Shown: positions 17,792 to 29,934 of the stretch, piece after piece
Numbering within the stretch: the first letter of the stretch is position 1
How the letters are laid out: the number at the start of each line of letters is the position of its first letter
Source: Streptomyces sp. SID486
GTDB taxonomy: Bacteria > Actinomycetota > Actinomycetes > Streptomycetales > Streptomycetaceae
Assembly (NCBI RefSeq): GCF_009865385.1
Contig: NZ_WWJT01000788.1
Span: 16,578-80,577, forward strand
Length of the DNA: 64,000 nucleotides
Direction of reading: 5' to 3'
Notes under the pieces: generated by a model
Databases searched by the model: none
What the model was told of the DNA's origin: nothing
The model's input: only the letters and a program-made list of their open reading frames with translations
Program-made: the position numbers and the translations under genes

Positions 17792-18754
17792 CTAGAAGCC
17801 CAGTCGCCGCAGCTGCTTCGGGTCGCGCTGCCAGTCCTTCGCCACCTTCACGTGCAGGTCCAGGAAGACCGGCGTCCCCAGCAGCGCCTCGATCTGCTTG
17901 CGGGACTTGATGCCGACGTCCTTGAGCCGCTTGCCCTTGGGGCCGATGATGATGCCCTTCTGGCTGGGGCGCTCGATGTAGACGTTGGCGTGGATGTCCA
18001 GCAGCGGCTTGTCCGCCGGACGGTCCTCACGCGGGAGCATCTCCTCCACGACCACCGCGATGGAGTGCGGCAGCTCGTCCCGGACGCCTTCCAGCGCGGC
18101 CTCGCGGATCAGCTCGGCGATCATCACCTGCTCGGGCTCGTCCGTGAGGTCGCCCTCCGGGTAGAGCGCCGGGCCCTCGGGCAGCATCGGGATCAGCAGG
18201 TCGGCCAGCAGATCGACCTGCTTGGACCCCACGGCCGACACCGGCACGATCTCCGCCCACTCGATGCCCAGTTCCTTGCCCAGCTGGTCGATGGCGATCA
18301 GCTGCTCGGCGAGGGTCTTGGAGTCGACCAGGTCGGTCTTCGTCACGATGGCGACCTTCGGGGACTTCTTGATCCCCGCCAGCTCCTTGGCGATGAAGCG
18401 GTCACCGGGACCGATCTTCTCGTTCGCCGGCAGGCAGAAACCGATCACGTCGACCTCGGCCCACGTGGTCCGTACGACGTCGTTGAGCCGCTCGCCGAGC
18501 AGCGTGCGCGGCTTGTGCAGCCCCGGGGTGTCGACCAGGATCAGCTGGGCGTCGGGCCGGTGCACGATGCCGCGTACCGTGTGCCGCGTGGTCTGCGGCT
18601 GGTTCGCGGTGATCGCCACCTTCTGCCCGACCAGAGCGTTCGTGAGGGTGGACTTGCCCGCGTTGGGACGGCCCACGAAGCAGGCGAAGCCGGCACGGTG
18701 GGCGGTCTCGGCCGGCTGCTCGGATGACGGGGTGCGAACGCTCATGGCGTTCAT
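17792..18754 (-). CDS. era: GTPase Era
   Basis: Essential GTPase that binds the 3' end of 16S rRNA and assists 30S subunit assembly. 320 residues. G1 GRPNAGKST near 28-36, G2 QTTRHTVRG, G3 DTPG, G4 TKTD, then a C-terminal KH domain with IIIGPKGKRLKDVG. Two ATGs are close together (18754 and 18745); either is possible. In many streptomycetes era lies just downstream of a cytidine-deaminase-like gene in the ybeY-phoH neighbourhood; here that gene is 5 kb away, with an Amt/PII and a surface-protein block between them. Confidence 0.97.
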   Translation of the reverse strand: MNAMSVRTPSSEQPAETAHRAGFACFVGRPNAGKSTLTNALVGQKVAITANQPQTTRHTVRGIVHRPDAQLILVDTPGLHKPRTLLGERLNDVVRTTWAEVDVIGFCLPANEKIGPGDRFIAKELAGIKKSPKVAIVTKTDLVDSKTLAEQLIAIDQLGKELGIEWAEIVPVSAVGSKQVDLLADLLIPMLPEGPALYPEGDLTDEPEQVMIAELIREAALEGVRDELPHSIAVVVEEMLPREDRPADKPLLDIHANVYIERPSQKGIIIGPKGKRLKDVGIKSRKQIEALLGTPVFLDLHVKVAKDWQRDPKQLRRLGF

Positions 18755-18763
18755 TGTCCCTGA

Positions 18764-18835
18764 TCCACGAGGCTCCGCCGTACCGCGCGGTCCCGGTGGT
18801 CCACGAGGCTCCGCCGTACCGCGCGGTCCCGGTGA
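18764..18835. repeat. 36-bp tandem duplication between era and amt
   Basis: Two head-to-tail copies of a 36-base unit (18764-18799 and 18800-18835) differ at one base. They lie in the divergent promoter region of era (left) and amt (right). Each copy contains CCGCGCGG, a short palindrome. Slippage or a duplicated control element are both possible. Confidence 0.8.
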
Positions 18836-18905
18836 CCCTCGGGCGATGAAACGTCACGGAAACACACCTGTACGCGGCCGGAAACGCGCACCCGTGACCC
18901 TCTGA

Positions 18906-21489
<2,584 letters not shown>

Positions 21490-21592
21490 GGGTGCGGACC
21501 CCCGCGTGGGCTCGGGCGGGCGGTGGCGGTCGGACGGGTGCGGCCCCGGTCGTACGGCGGGGCGCCCGGCCACCGGTGTCGGTTGCGCTCGG

Positions 21593-22921
21593 TCAGGTGA
21601 GGGTGAGGGTCAGGACTCCGGAGTACGAGCCGGGGGGTGTGAACGCCGGTACGTCCAGGGAGAGGCCGGCGTCGACGGTGAACTCGCCGCCGGTGAGGGT
21701 GCCGTTCGGGGTGGAGGCGAGGGTCGCTCCCGAGGTGCCGACGGTGCCCGCGGTGCCTGCCTTGCAGGTGCTGGGGCTGCCCGCCTTGGTCGCGCAGGCC
21801 GGGGTCCAGCTGAGCCTGCCCGCGTCGACCTTGGCGCCGGGGCCGCTGAAGTCGGTGACCTTGCCGGTCAGGGACCAGCCGGCGGGGCCGCCGCGGAAGT
21901 CCTTGACGGTCACCGTGTTCAGGGCGCCGGTGGAGGCTCCGCCCTGGCCGAAGTCGACCGCCGACAGGGCGACGGAGTCCCCGGCCTGGGACATGGACAG
22001 GGTGCCCGCCTTGACGGTGGTGGTCAGCTTCTGGCTGCCGTCCGGGACGGGTGTGGTGTCGTTGACGGCGTAGGCCGCGGGACCGGCACCCTTGTCCGCG
22101 TTCCAGGAGCCGCCCTCGTAGGCCACGATCCCGGTCGTCGCCGTGTCGTTGACGACGAGGGAGCCGCTGAAGGAGCCCTGGGCGTTCGCGGTCACGGTCG
22201 CGGTGTCCGCGGTCTGGGTGTCACCGGCCCGGCCGGCCAGGGTGACGGCCGCGCCCGGGGTGAAGTGCGTCCCGCTGACGGTGACCGCGGCGCCGGGGTC
22301 ACCGGAGGCGGAGCCGAGCGAGATGGACCGGGTGTTGGCCGGGGTGCCGTCGGTCGCGGTCACGGTCTGCGAGACCGGGGCGGGCGGCGTGATGACGGTA
22401 CAGGGGGTGTCCAGCTCCAGGATGTAGCTGGTGTGGATGTTGTAGTCGCCGGGCGAGAGGGTGATCCGGCCGGGCGCGGTGACGGTGAACGTGCCGGTCA
22501 TGGAGAAGGACGGGAAGGCGGCCCGCCCCGGCACCGGCGGGTTCTTCTTCGGTCCGGCGACGGTCACGCCGCCGGTCTGGGCGCCGCCGAGGGTGACCTT
22601 GCCGGTCGGCGTCATGATGTCGGCCGGCAGGGCCAGGTCGGTGGGGTTGCTGGCGGCGGCGGTGACCACCGTGTAGGTCACGGTGACCGTGTCGCCGACC
22701 TTCGGGGTGGTGTTGTCCACCGACACGCTCGCGGTGGTGGTGCCGTCGATCGGCGGGATGCCGGCGACGGCGGGCGGGATGCAGTGCGTGGCGAAGTCCA
22801 CGTTCGTGCCGGCGGCGCCGGCCGGGCAGGCCAGCGCGCCGCCCGCGGTGACCGCGAGGGCGGTCGCCCCGAGCAGTGACGCCCAGCGCCACCGTCGGGC
22901 TCTTCGGGGTGTCGAACCCAT
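21593..22921 (-). CDS. Secreted multi-domain protein with WxL-like C-terminal domain
   Basis: A 442-residue exported protein; signal peptide 1-38 (Arg-rich start, cleavage at AGA). Residues about 40-175 form a Thr/Val-rich beta domain with one Cys pair (CIPP near 46 and a Cys near 172). Residues about 195-275 read as an Ig-like repeat (GDPGAAVTVSGTHFTPGAAV). The C-terminal 150 residues resemble a WxL surface domain: GWSLTGKVTDF holds a W-x-L motif and the final strand YSGVLTLTLT takes the place of the usual second WxL strand but lacks its Trp. No membrane anchor, so attachment would be non-covalent. Such proteins are sometimes mislabelled beta-xylosidase; no glycosidase motif is seen. Confidence 0.75.
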   Translation of the reverse strand: MGSTPRRARRWRWASLLGATALAVTAGGALACPAGAAGTNVDFATHCIPPAVAGIPPIDGTTTASVSVDNTTPKVGDTVTVTYTVVTAAASNPTDLALPADIMTPTGKVTLGGAQTGGVTVAGPKKNPPVPGRAAFPSFSMTGTFTVTAPGRITLSPGDYNIHTSYILELDTPCTVITPPAPVSQTVTATDGTPANTRSISLGSASGDPGAAVTVSGTHFTPGAAVTLAGRAGDTQTADTATVTANAQGSFSGSLVVNDTATTGIVAYEGGSWNADKGAGPAAYAVNDTTPVPDGSQKLTTTVKAGTLSMSQAGDSVALSAVDFGQGGASTGALNTVTVKDFRGGPAGWSLTGKVTDFSGPGAKVDAGRLSWTPACATKAGSPSTCKAGTAGTVGTSGATLASTPNGTLTGGEFTVDAGLSLDVPAFTPPGSYSGVLTLTLT

Positions 22922-23008
22922 GGGCCCCCTCCTGAGGGTCGCTGGCGCAGCGGCTCGTCTGCGCCGACAGGGGGCATTGATGTGGAGCGGGGGTGAGAAG
23001 TCAATGGA

Positions 23009-23050
23009 GATGCCGCAGAAATCTGACGGATCATCAGTTTCTGCGGCATC
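23009..23050 (-). terminator. Terminator of the 158-residue secreted protein gene
   Basis: Arms of 17 paired bases with a single bulged T (23009-23026 and 23034-23050) around a 7-base loop, centred 43 bp beyond the stop of the leftward gene at 23073. It separates that gene from the larger WxL-like gene, so the two may be transcribed separately or with partial readthrough. Confidence 0.75.
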
Positions 23051-23072
23051 CGGAACAGATGACCCGGGGCGG

Positions 23073-23549
23073 TCAGCTGAAGACGAACGGGCCGGGCGCC
23101 TGCCTGGCCGTCGCCGTACAGGTCACCGTGACCCCGAAGATCACCATTTTCAGCGAGCCGCCGTAGGCGTCCAGGCTAGCGCCGGAGGTGACGGTGCCGG
23201 GGAGCGGGCCGACGCTGACGGAGGAGCCCGCGCTCATGGCCGGGTTCTTCGTACCGCTGAACACGACGGTGCCGCCGCCGGCCTTGGCCATGGTGAGCGT
23301 GGAGGTGATCGTGTCCTGGGCCACCGCGACCGGCGCGGTGATCGCGGAGGAGGTCAGGGTGAGGGTGGCCGAGGTGCCGCTCTGGGTGGCGGTGAGCGTG
23401 GCCGCGCCACCGCCGAAGATGCCGCAGCTCGCGTTGATGGTCGCCGTCTGGGGAGTGACGGCGGCCGCGGTGGGCGCGAAGGCGAGTCCGGTGACCGCGA
23501 GGGCCCCGGCGGCCAGTGCCGCACCTGTTGCCGTGCGCTTGCCTCTCAT
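23073..23549 (-). CDS. Small secreted protein of the WxL-like cluster
   Basis: A 158-residue exported protein: signal peptide 1-30 (cleavage after TAAA), then a Thr/Ser/Gly-rich all-beta sequence with two cysteines (in NASCGIFGGG and TVTCTATA) that could form a disulfide. No catalytic motif is visible. The sequence style (short alternating Thr/Val strands) is like the larger neighbour and like small Ig-fold secreted proteins of streptomycetes. The function is unknown; a structural or adhesive cell-surface role is the simplest guess. Confidence 0.8.
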   Translation of the reverse strand: MRGKRTATGAALAAGALAVTGLAFAPTAAAVTPQTATINASCGIFGGGAATLTATQSGTSATLTLTSSAITAPVAVAQDTITSTLTMAKAGGGTVVFSGTKNPAMSAGSSVSVGPLPGTVTSGASLDAYGGSLKMVIFGVTVTCTATARQAPGPFVFS

Positions 23550-23719
23550 GGGGATCCGCTTCCCTTTCCGTTGGGAGGTGCCGTGTGGGGACGCCGACGG
23601 ACGGGGATGCCGGAGCAGGCGGGTGCGGGCACACTGCGCGGCGGTGCGGATCTGACGGCCCGTCGGAACCTATGGCCCATTGACGCGCCGCACGGAGGAC
23701 CCAACAAGGTTGAATTCCA

Positions 23720-23741
23720 GCCGACCTTCTGTTCGGTCGGC
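23720..23741 (-). terminator. Short hairpin after the deaminase-like gene
   Basis: GCCGACC and GGTCGGC (23720-23726, 23735-23741) with an 8-base loop lie 7 bp beyond the stop of the leftward gene ending at 23748. Probable terminator. Confidence 0.6.
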
Positions 23742-23747
23742 GTCCGC

Positions 23748-24101
23748 TCAGCCGGCGGAGACCGTCACCCGCACCGTCCCGTCGGGCCCGGCCAGCAGCA
23801 CCGGCGTACGGGCACCCCCCAGGTCGGCGACGGCGGCCCGGTCCTCGTCCGGCACCGACTCCGCCTCGCTCACCACCGCCGCCGCCTCCAGGGAGGTGGC
23901 ACCGGAGGCCACGGCCATGGCGACGGCCGTACGCAACGCGCTGAGCTTCAGCGAGGCCAGCTCCACCGACCCGGCGACATACGTACGCCCGGTGTCGTCG
24001 CGTACGGCCGCCCCCTCGGGCACACCGTTGCGGGCCCGCGCGGAACGGGCCAGGGTCACGATCTTGCGGTCCTCGGGGTCAAGCGCGTTGCTCTCGGTCA
24101 T
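23748..24101 (-). CDS. Cytidine-deaminase-like protein lacking zinc ligands
   Basis: A 117-residue cytoplasmic protein. DPEDRKIVTLARSARARNGVP, then GAAVRDDTGRTYVAGSVEL and LSALRTAVAMAVASGA follow the order of cytidine deaminase elements (substrate strand, G-R-x-Y-x-G, helix). The catalytic HAE/CAE and PCxxC zinc motifs are absent: the chain has no cysteine and no suitable His-Ala-Glu. In streptomycetes such a gene usually stands between the CBS-domain protein and era and is labelled cytidine deaminase. Catalysis as a classical deaminase is therefore doubtful. The name rests on fold-level resemblance and gene order. Confidence 0.7.
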   Translation of the reverse strand: MTESNALDPEDRKIVTLARSARARNGVPEGAAVRDDTGRTYVAGSVELASLKLSALRTAVAMAVASGATSLEAAAVVSEAESVPDEDRAAVADLGGARTPVLLAGPDGTVRVTVSAG

Positions 24102-24129
24102 GCCCAGAGCATACGAAGCCGCCGCGGGT

Positions 24130-25008
24130 TCACCCCGCCACGGGGTACATCGCGCCCCGCCGTCCCTCGGGGGAGGCGAGCCACTCCAGCTTCGCCGCGG
24201 TGTTCGCCTCGTCCAGCGGGGTGTGCAGCACGATCAGCAGATCGGGCCGGGCCGGCACCTTCATCGCGGTCGACTCCACGACCAGCAGCCCGGCCGCCGG
24301 ATGGTTCAGCTCCTTGCGGATCTGCCCCTGGTCCTCGATGTCCCGCTGCGCCCACATCTGACGGAACTCCGCGCTGGCCGCGCTGACCTCGGCGAGCACC
24401 GACTGGAACCCCTCGTCGTCCGGCCGGGCCGCGCACGCGGCCCGGAACTGCGCCACGACGGTGCGCGCGTTCCGCTCCCAGCTGTTGCTGCGCGACCGGT
24501 ACAGCGGGTCGACGAAGAAGTCGACCAGGCAGTTCTGGGTGCGGTCCTGCCGCATCCCGAGCACGACCGCCGCCGCGTCGTTGTACATCACGCAGTTGTA
24601 GTACAGGTCCATGATGTGCGCCGGGTACGGCATCCAGGTGTCGATCAGGCGGCGCAGCCCGTCGCACATGTCCCGCCGGCCGTCCACGACTTCGGGCGTG
24701 GGCGGGTTCAGCCCGGCCAGCAGGTACAGGTGCCGGCGTTCGGCGTCGCTGAGCCGGAGCACGCGGGCGACGGCGTCGAGGACCTGCGGGGAGACGGAGA
24801 TGTCCCGCCCCTGCTCCAGCCACTGGTACCAGGAGGCACCCACCCCGGCGAGCACGGCGACCTCCTCCCGGCGCAGTCCGGGCGTACGTCGCCGGCCGCC
24901 GCCGCCCGGCAGTCCGGCGTCCTGCGGACTGACCCGGGCCCGCCGGCTCATCAGGAACTCGCGCAGCTCGTCGTGCCGTCGGCTCCTCGGCGCCCCCACA
25001 GCAGGCAC
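24130..25008 (-). CDS. XRE-family transcriptional regulator with MmyB-like ligand domain
   Basis: A 292-residue DNA-binding regulator. The N-terminal helix-turn-helix (about 20-85) has RTPGLRREEVAVLAGVGASWYQWLEQGR, the standard MmyB-type start. The MmyB-like (PAS-like, fatty-acid binding in one solved case) domain fills about 105-285. The GTG at 25008 is preceded by GGAGGAG at 6 bases. It faces the MFS exporter gene across 91 bp containing a 14-bp palindrome, the normal layout for an autoregulated repressor of its transporter. Confidence 0.9.
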   Translation of the reverse strand: MPAVGAPRSRRHDELREFLMSRRARVSPQDAGLPGGGGRRRTPGLRREEVAVLAGVGASWYQWLEQGRDISVSPQVLDAVARVLRLSDAERRHLYLLAGLNPPTPEVVDGRRDMCDGLRRLIDTWMPYPAHIMDLYYNCVMYNDAAAVVLGMRQDRTQNCLVDFFVDPLYRSRSNSWERNARTVVAQFRAACAARPDDEGFQSVLAEVSAASAEFRQMWAQRDIEDQGQIRKELNHPAAGLLVVESTAMKVPARPDLLIVLHTPLDEANTAAKLEWLASPEGRRGAMYPVAG

Positions 25009-25032
25009 GTACCGCTCCTCCCCCGTCGTCAC

Positions 25033-25046
25033 TGGTGGTACCACCA
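25033..25046. promoter_or_regulatory. Palindrome between XRE regulator and MFS gene, operator candidate
   Basis: TGGTGGTACCACCA is a perfect 14-base palindrome in the 91-bp divergent intergenic region, 25 bp from the regulator start and 54 bp from the transporter start. It is the obvious candidate site for the XRE protein. Confidence 0.55.
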
Positions 25047-25099
25047 CCACCATAAGTTCCGACTCCCCAGGATTGTTCCGGCCGCCGCAAGCTCGTGCC

Positions 25100-26539
25100 A
25101 TGGCGATCGACACCACCACCCAATCCACCGCCCCCGCGGGCGAATCGCTCGGCACCCCCCGGCTGTCGACGCGCGACAAGCTCGTCCTGTTCGTCCTGTG
25201 CGCGGCCCAGTTCATGGTCGCGCTGGACTTCTCCGTCCTCAACGTGGCCCTGCCCGACCTCGGCGGCGACCTCGGCATGAGCCGGTCCGCCCTGCAGTGG
25301 GCCGTCACCGCGTTCGCGCTGCCCTCCGGCGGATTCCTGCTCCTGTTCGGCCGCATGGGCGACCTGTACGGGCGGCGCAGGCTGTTCCTGATCGGCCTGG
25401 CCCTGTTCGGCTCGGCCTCGCTGCTGGCGACACTGGCCTGGGACCCGGCGTCCTTCCTGGCCGGGCGCGCGCTGCAGGGCCTCGGCGCGGCGGCGATCGT
25501 GCCGACCGGCATGTCCCTGCTGACCACCACCTTCCCCGAGGGCCCGGCCCGGGACCGCGCCCTCGGCATCTCCGGCACGCTGCTGTCGCTGGGCTTCACC
25601 GTCGGCATGGTCGCGGGCGGGGTGCTGACGGACACGCTCGGCTGGCGCTCCACGATGGCCCTGCTCACGGTGTTCGCGCTGATCGTCCTGCCGCTGGCGC
25701 CCGGCCTGCTGCCGGAGTCCCGCACCCCCCGGCGGCCGCGGCTGGACATCCCCGGAGCGGTCACCGTCACCACCGGGCTGCTGTCGCTGATCTACGCCCT
25801 GTCCACGGCCGCCGACCACGGCTTCGGCCGCGCGGACGTCATCACCACGCTGGTCGCCGGCCTGCTGCTGCTCACCGCGTTCGGGGTGATCGAGTCCCGC
25901 TCGGCGGCCCCCCTCGTCTCGCTCCCGATGCTGCGCCGCCGCACGGTGGCCTGGGGCAATCTGGGCGGCCTGGTCACCTTCTCGATGATGTCGACGGTGG
26001 TCTTCGTGCTGACCCTGTACCTCCAGGAGGTCCTGCGGCTGTCGGCCTTCGAGACCGGTCTGGTCTTCGGCGTCCAGGGCGTCCTGTCGGCCGTCGCCGG
26101 CACCCTCGCGGCCAAGGTCATCGGCCGTTTCGGCGCCCGTCGCACCCTGGTGGGCTCGCTGGCCGGCCAGGGCACGCTGGTGGCGACCCTGGTCCTGCTG
26201 AACGCCCACGTCTGGTCGGTGTGGCTCGCCACCGCCGCGGTGTCCCTGGCGAGCATGTGCCACCTGGGCGCGATCATCTCGTACGGGCTCACCGTGACCT
26301 CCGGGGTCCCCGACGAGGAGCAGGGCCTGGCCACCGGCCTGGTGACCTCCACCCAGCAGGTCGGTATCACGGTCGGCATCCCGCTGCTGGGCGTGCTGGC
26401 CACCACCTCGGACGACCTGCTGACCGGGGCGCACACGGTCCTCGCCCTGGACGCGGCCGTGGTGCTCGTGGCGGCCGCCCTGACCGGCCTGGGCCTGAGG
26501 TCACGGACGGTCCAGGCGCAGCCGCTCCGCGCGCGGTAG
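25100..26539 (+). CDS. MFS drug/metabolite exporter (DHA2, EmrB/QacA type)
   Basis: A 479-residue inner-membrane proton antiporter with 14 predicted helices. Family motifs: LDFSVLNVALPDLG (motif D1-like in helix 1), GRMGDLYGRRR (motif A, near 83-93) and GLGAAAIVPTGMSLL, LGFTVGMVAGGVL (motif C-like). The ATG at 25100 starts MAIDTTTQSTAPAGES; the binding site is weak. Divergent from an XRE regulator. The substrate is not readable; export of a toxic compound or own product is usual. The last 39 bp overlap the convergent mmcQ gene. Confidence 0.92.
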   Translation: MAIDTTTQSTAPAGESLGTPRLSTRDKLVLFVLCAAQFMVALDFSVLNVALPDLGGDLGMSRSALQWAVTAFALPSGGFLLLFGRMGDLYGRRRLFLIGLALFGSASLLATLAWDPASFLAGRALQGLGAAAIVPTGMSLLTTTFPEGPARDRALGISGTLLSLGFTVGMVAGGVLTDTLGWRSTMALLTVFALIVLPLAPGLLPESRTPRRPRLDIPGAVTVTTGLLSLIYALSTAADHGFGRADVITTLVAGLLLLTAFGVIESRSAAPLVSLPMLRRRTVAWGNLGGLVTFSMMSTVVFVLTLYLQEVLRLSAFETGLVFGVQGVLSAVAGTLAAKVIGRFGARRTLVGSLAGQGTLVATLVLLNAHVWSVWLATAAVSLASMCHLGAIISYGLTVTSGVPDEEQGLATGLVTSTQQVGITVGIPLLGVLATTSDDLLTGAHTVLALDAAVVLVAAALTGLGLRSRTVQAQPLRAR

Positions 26540-26860
26540 GCCGGCGACGACCAGGTCGTACGAGTCCTCGATCAGCTCCCGGACCAGCCGGTCCGGGAGC
26601 CGGTCGTCCACCGTCACCGTGTTCCAGTGGCGCTTGTTCATGTGCCAGCCGGCAACGACCAGTCCCTCGTGCTCGCCGCGCAGCCGGATCGCGTCCTCCG
26701 GGTCGCACTTGAGGTTGATCGTCAGGGGCCGCGCGCCCAGGGCCGTCAGGGCGAACATCTTGCCCAGCACCTTGAAGACCGAGGTCTCCGGGTTGAACGG
26801 GAAGTCCTCCTCGACGGCGTTGAAGGACAGGCAGAAGGCACGCAGCTCCTTCGGCGTCAC
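26501..26860 (-). CDS. MmcQ/YjbR family protein
   Basis: A 119-residue cytoplasmic protein with the CyaY-like/YjbR double-wing fold; the pattern ETSVFKVLGKMFAL, INLKCDPEDA and GWHMNKRHWNTV is characteristic. The biochemical function is unknown (DNA binding has been suggested). Its ATG overlaps the stop of the CBS-domain gene (ATGA), so it belongs to the phoH-ybeY-CBS operon. Confidence 0.92.
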   Translation of the reverse strand: MTPKELRAFCLSFNAVEEDFPFNPETSVFKVLGKMFALTALGARPLTINLKCDPEDAIRLRGEHEGLVVAGWHMNKRHWNTVTVDDRLPDRLVRELIEDSYDLVVAGLPRAERLRLDRP

Positions 26861-28158
26861 TGTGGTCCGGCCTCCTCGGCGACGGGTGCGGGCAGCGGCT
26901 CCACCAGCACTGTGACGATCTTGTTCCGGCGCCCGGCCGCCGCCTCCGCGGTCAGCCGCAGCCGGCGCTCGTCGGGCAGCTCGACCTCGGCCGAGGCACC
27001 GGCGATGGGCACCCGGCCGAGGGCCTTGGCGAGCAGCCCGCCGACGGTCTCCACGTCCTCGTCGTCGTACTCCTCCAGGCCGTACAGCTCGCCGAGGTCG
27101 GTGATGTCCAGGCGGGCGGTGACCCGGAAGCGGTCGTCGCCGAGGTCCTCCACGGGCGGCAGTTCCCGGTCGTACTCGTCGGTGATCTCACCGACGATCT
27201 CCTCCAGGATGTCCTCGATGGTGACGATCCCGGCGGTGCCGCCGTACTCGTCGATGACCACGGCGACGTGGTTGCGTTCCTTCTGCATCTCGCGCAGCAG
27301 GTCGCCGGCGTTCTTGGTGTCGGGGACGAACACGGCCGGGCGCATGGCCGTGGAGACCAGGTCGCCCTCGGTCTCCCGGCTGATGTGCGTCTTGCGGACC
27401 AGGTCCTTCAGATACACGATCCCGACGATGTCGTCCTCGCTCTCGCCGGTGACCGGGATCCGGGAGAACCCGGAGCGCAGGGCGAGGGTGAGGGCCTGGC
27501 GGATGGTCTTGTAGCGCTCGATGACGACCAGGTCGGTGCGCGGCACCATGACCTCGCGCACCAGGGTGTCGCCGAGTTCGAAGACCGAGTGCACCATGCG
27601 GCGCTCCTCGTCCTCGATCAGCGACTCCTTCTCGGCGAGGTCGACCAGGGCGCGCAGCTCCGCCTCGGAGGCGAAGGGGCCGCGCCGGAAGCCCTTGCCG
27701 GGAGTGAGCGCGTTGCCGATGAGGATCAGCAGGGACGGGATGGGTCCCATGACGCGGGCCAGCGGCAGCAGCACGTACGCCGCCGCGGTCGCGGTGTTGA
27801 GGGGGTGCTGGCGGCCGATGGTGCGCGGGGAGACGCCGACGGCGACGTACGACACGAGCACCATGACGCCGATGGCGACCAGCAGGGCCTGCCAGGTGGC
27901 GGAGAACTCCTGGAGGCAGGCGTACGTCACCAGCGCCGCCGCGGCCATCTCGCAGGCGACACGGACCAGCAGGGCCAGGTTGAGGTAGCGGGTGGGGTCG
28001 GCGGCGAGCTGGGCGAGCCTGGCGCCGCCCCGCCGCCCGGACTTCACGGCCTCCTCGGCGCGGAAGCTGGAGACGCGCGCGAGGCCCGCCTCCGCGCAGG
28101 CGGCGAGCCAGGCGACGACGACCAGCGCGACCGCGCCGAAGACGATCTGCGGGGACAT
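26857..28158 (-). CDS. CNNM/CBS-domain membrane protein (CorC/HlyC-like, hemolysin family)
   Basis: A 433-residue protein with an N-terminal CNNM transmembrane domain (helices about 3-22, 60-82, 88-110, 120-145), two CBS domains (about 200-330; VPRTDLVVIERYKTIRQA and VAVVIDEYGGTAGIVT) and a C-terminal CorC_HlyC domain (about 345-420). The family is tied to magnesium or cobalt homeostasis. The ATG at 28158 gives MSPQIVFGAVALVVV; codons upstream in frame include no usable start. It follows ybeY by 8 bp in the same operon. Confidence 0.94.
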   Translation of the reverse strand: MSPQIVFGAVALVVVAWLAACAEAGLARVSSFRAEEAVKSGRRGGARLAQLAADPTRYLNLALLVRVACEMAAAALVTYACLQEFSATWQALLVAIGVMVLVSYVAVGVSPRTIGRQHPLNTATAAAYVLLPLARVMGPIPSLLILIGNALTPGKGFRRGPFASEAELRALVDLAEKESLIEDEERRMVHSVFELGDTLVREVMVPRTDLVVIERYKTIRQALTLALRSGFSRIPVTGESEDDIVGIVYLKDLVRKTHISRETEGDLVSTAMRPAVFVPDTKNAGDLLREMQKERNHVAVVIDEYGGTAGIVTIEDILEEIVGEITDEYDRELPPVEDLGDDRFRVTARLDITDLGELYGLEEYDDEDVETVGGLLAKALGRVPIAGASAEVELPDERRLRLTAEAAAGRRNKIVTVLVEPLPAPVAEEAGPQ

Positions 28159-28166
28159 GGGCGCGG

Positions 28167-28664
28167 TTACGAGACGGTCGGCGCCGGGGACGGCCCGGTC
28201 AGGCCGCGTTCGGCCCGCCAGCCGTCCACGATGGCGGCCTGGAGGCCGAACATCTCGGCCTTCTCGTCGGGCTCCTCGTGGTCGTACCCGAGCAGGTGCA
28301 GCACACCGTGGACGGTGAGCAGCTGGAGCTCCTCGTCCATGGAGTGCTGCGTGGGCGCCTCGGCCCCCTGCTTGGCGGCGACCTCCGGGCACAGCACGAT
28401 GTCGCCGAGCAGCCCCTGCGGCGGCTCGTCGTCGTCCTTGGACGGCGGGCGCAGCTCGTCCATCGGGAACGACATGACATCGGTCGGGCCCGGCAGGTCC
28501 ATCCACTGGATGTGCAGCTGTTCCATGGCCTCGGCGTCCACGACGATCACCGAGAGCTCGGAGAGCGGGTGGATGCGCATCCGTGCGAGCGCGTAGCGGG
28601 CGATGTCGAGGACCGCCTGCTCGTCTACCTCGGTGCCGGACTCGTTGTTGACGTCGATCGACAT
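28167..28664 (-). CDS. ybeY: Endoribonuclease YbeY (rRNA maturation)
   Basis: A 165-residue zinc-dependent endoribonuclease for 16S rRNA 3'-end maturation and ribosome quality control. The zinc motif [11 protein letters not shown] (H119, H123, H129) is complete, as are [10 protein letters not shown] and GDIVLCPE. It follows phoH by 12 bp, the conserved actinobacterial order. Confidence 0.97.
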   Translation of the reverse strand: MSIDVNNESGTEVDEQAVLDIARYALARMRIHPLSELSVIVVDAEAMEQLHIQWMDLPGPTDVMSFPMDELRPPSKDDDEPPQGLLGDIVLCPEVAAKQGAEAPTQHSMDEELQLLTVHGVLHLLGYDHEEPDEKAEMFGLQAAIVDGWRAERGLTGPSPAPTVS

Positions 28665-28676
28665 GGTCGTGCTGGT

Positions 28677-29756
<1,080 letters not shown>

Positions 29757-29934
29757 GGGCCGGCTCTGAAGGCCTGCGCTTCCTCCTCGTCACGGCCGCG
29801 TAGCTGAGGGCGGCCTCGCACTGTCCAGAGTACGACGGGGGGCTGACAACCCCGTAGGGCTTTTATCGGGACCGCCGCCCGGCGGTGCGCCCGCCCGCGC
29901 CCACCGGTACGTCCGCCCGCGCCCGCCGGTGCTC
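29757..29934. other. Promoter region of the phoH operon
   Basis: This 178-bp stretch separates the stop of the PfkB gene from phoH. It holds no gene. Near the PfkB end a 23-base GC-rich segment (CGCCCGCGCCC type) occurs twice. Some lower-GC sequence (GGGCTTTTATCGGG) may mark the phoH promoter. Confidence 0.4.

Noticed and set aside
23680..26712. A 1010-codon plus-strand open frame covering the deaminase-like, XRE and MFS genes
   Set aside because: It crosses both strands' real genes and part of it is the wrong frame of the MFS gene. No continuous protein family is visible.
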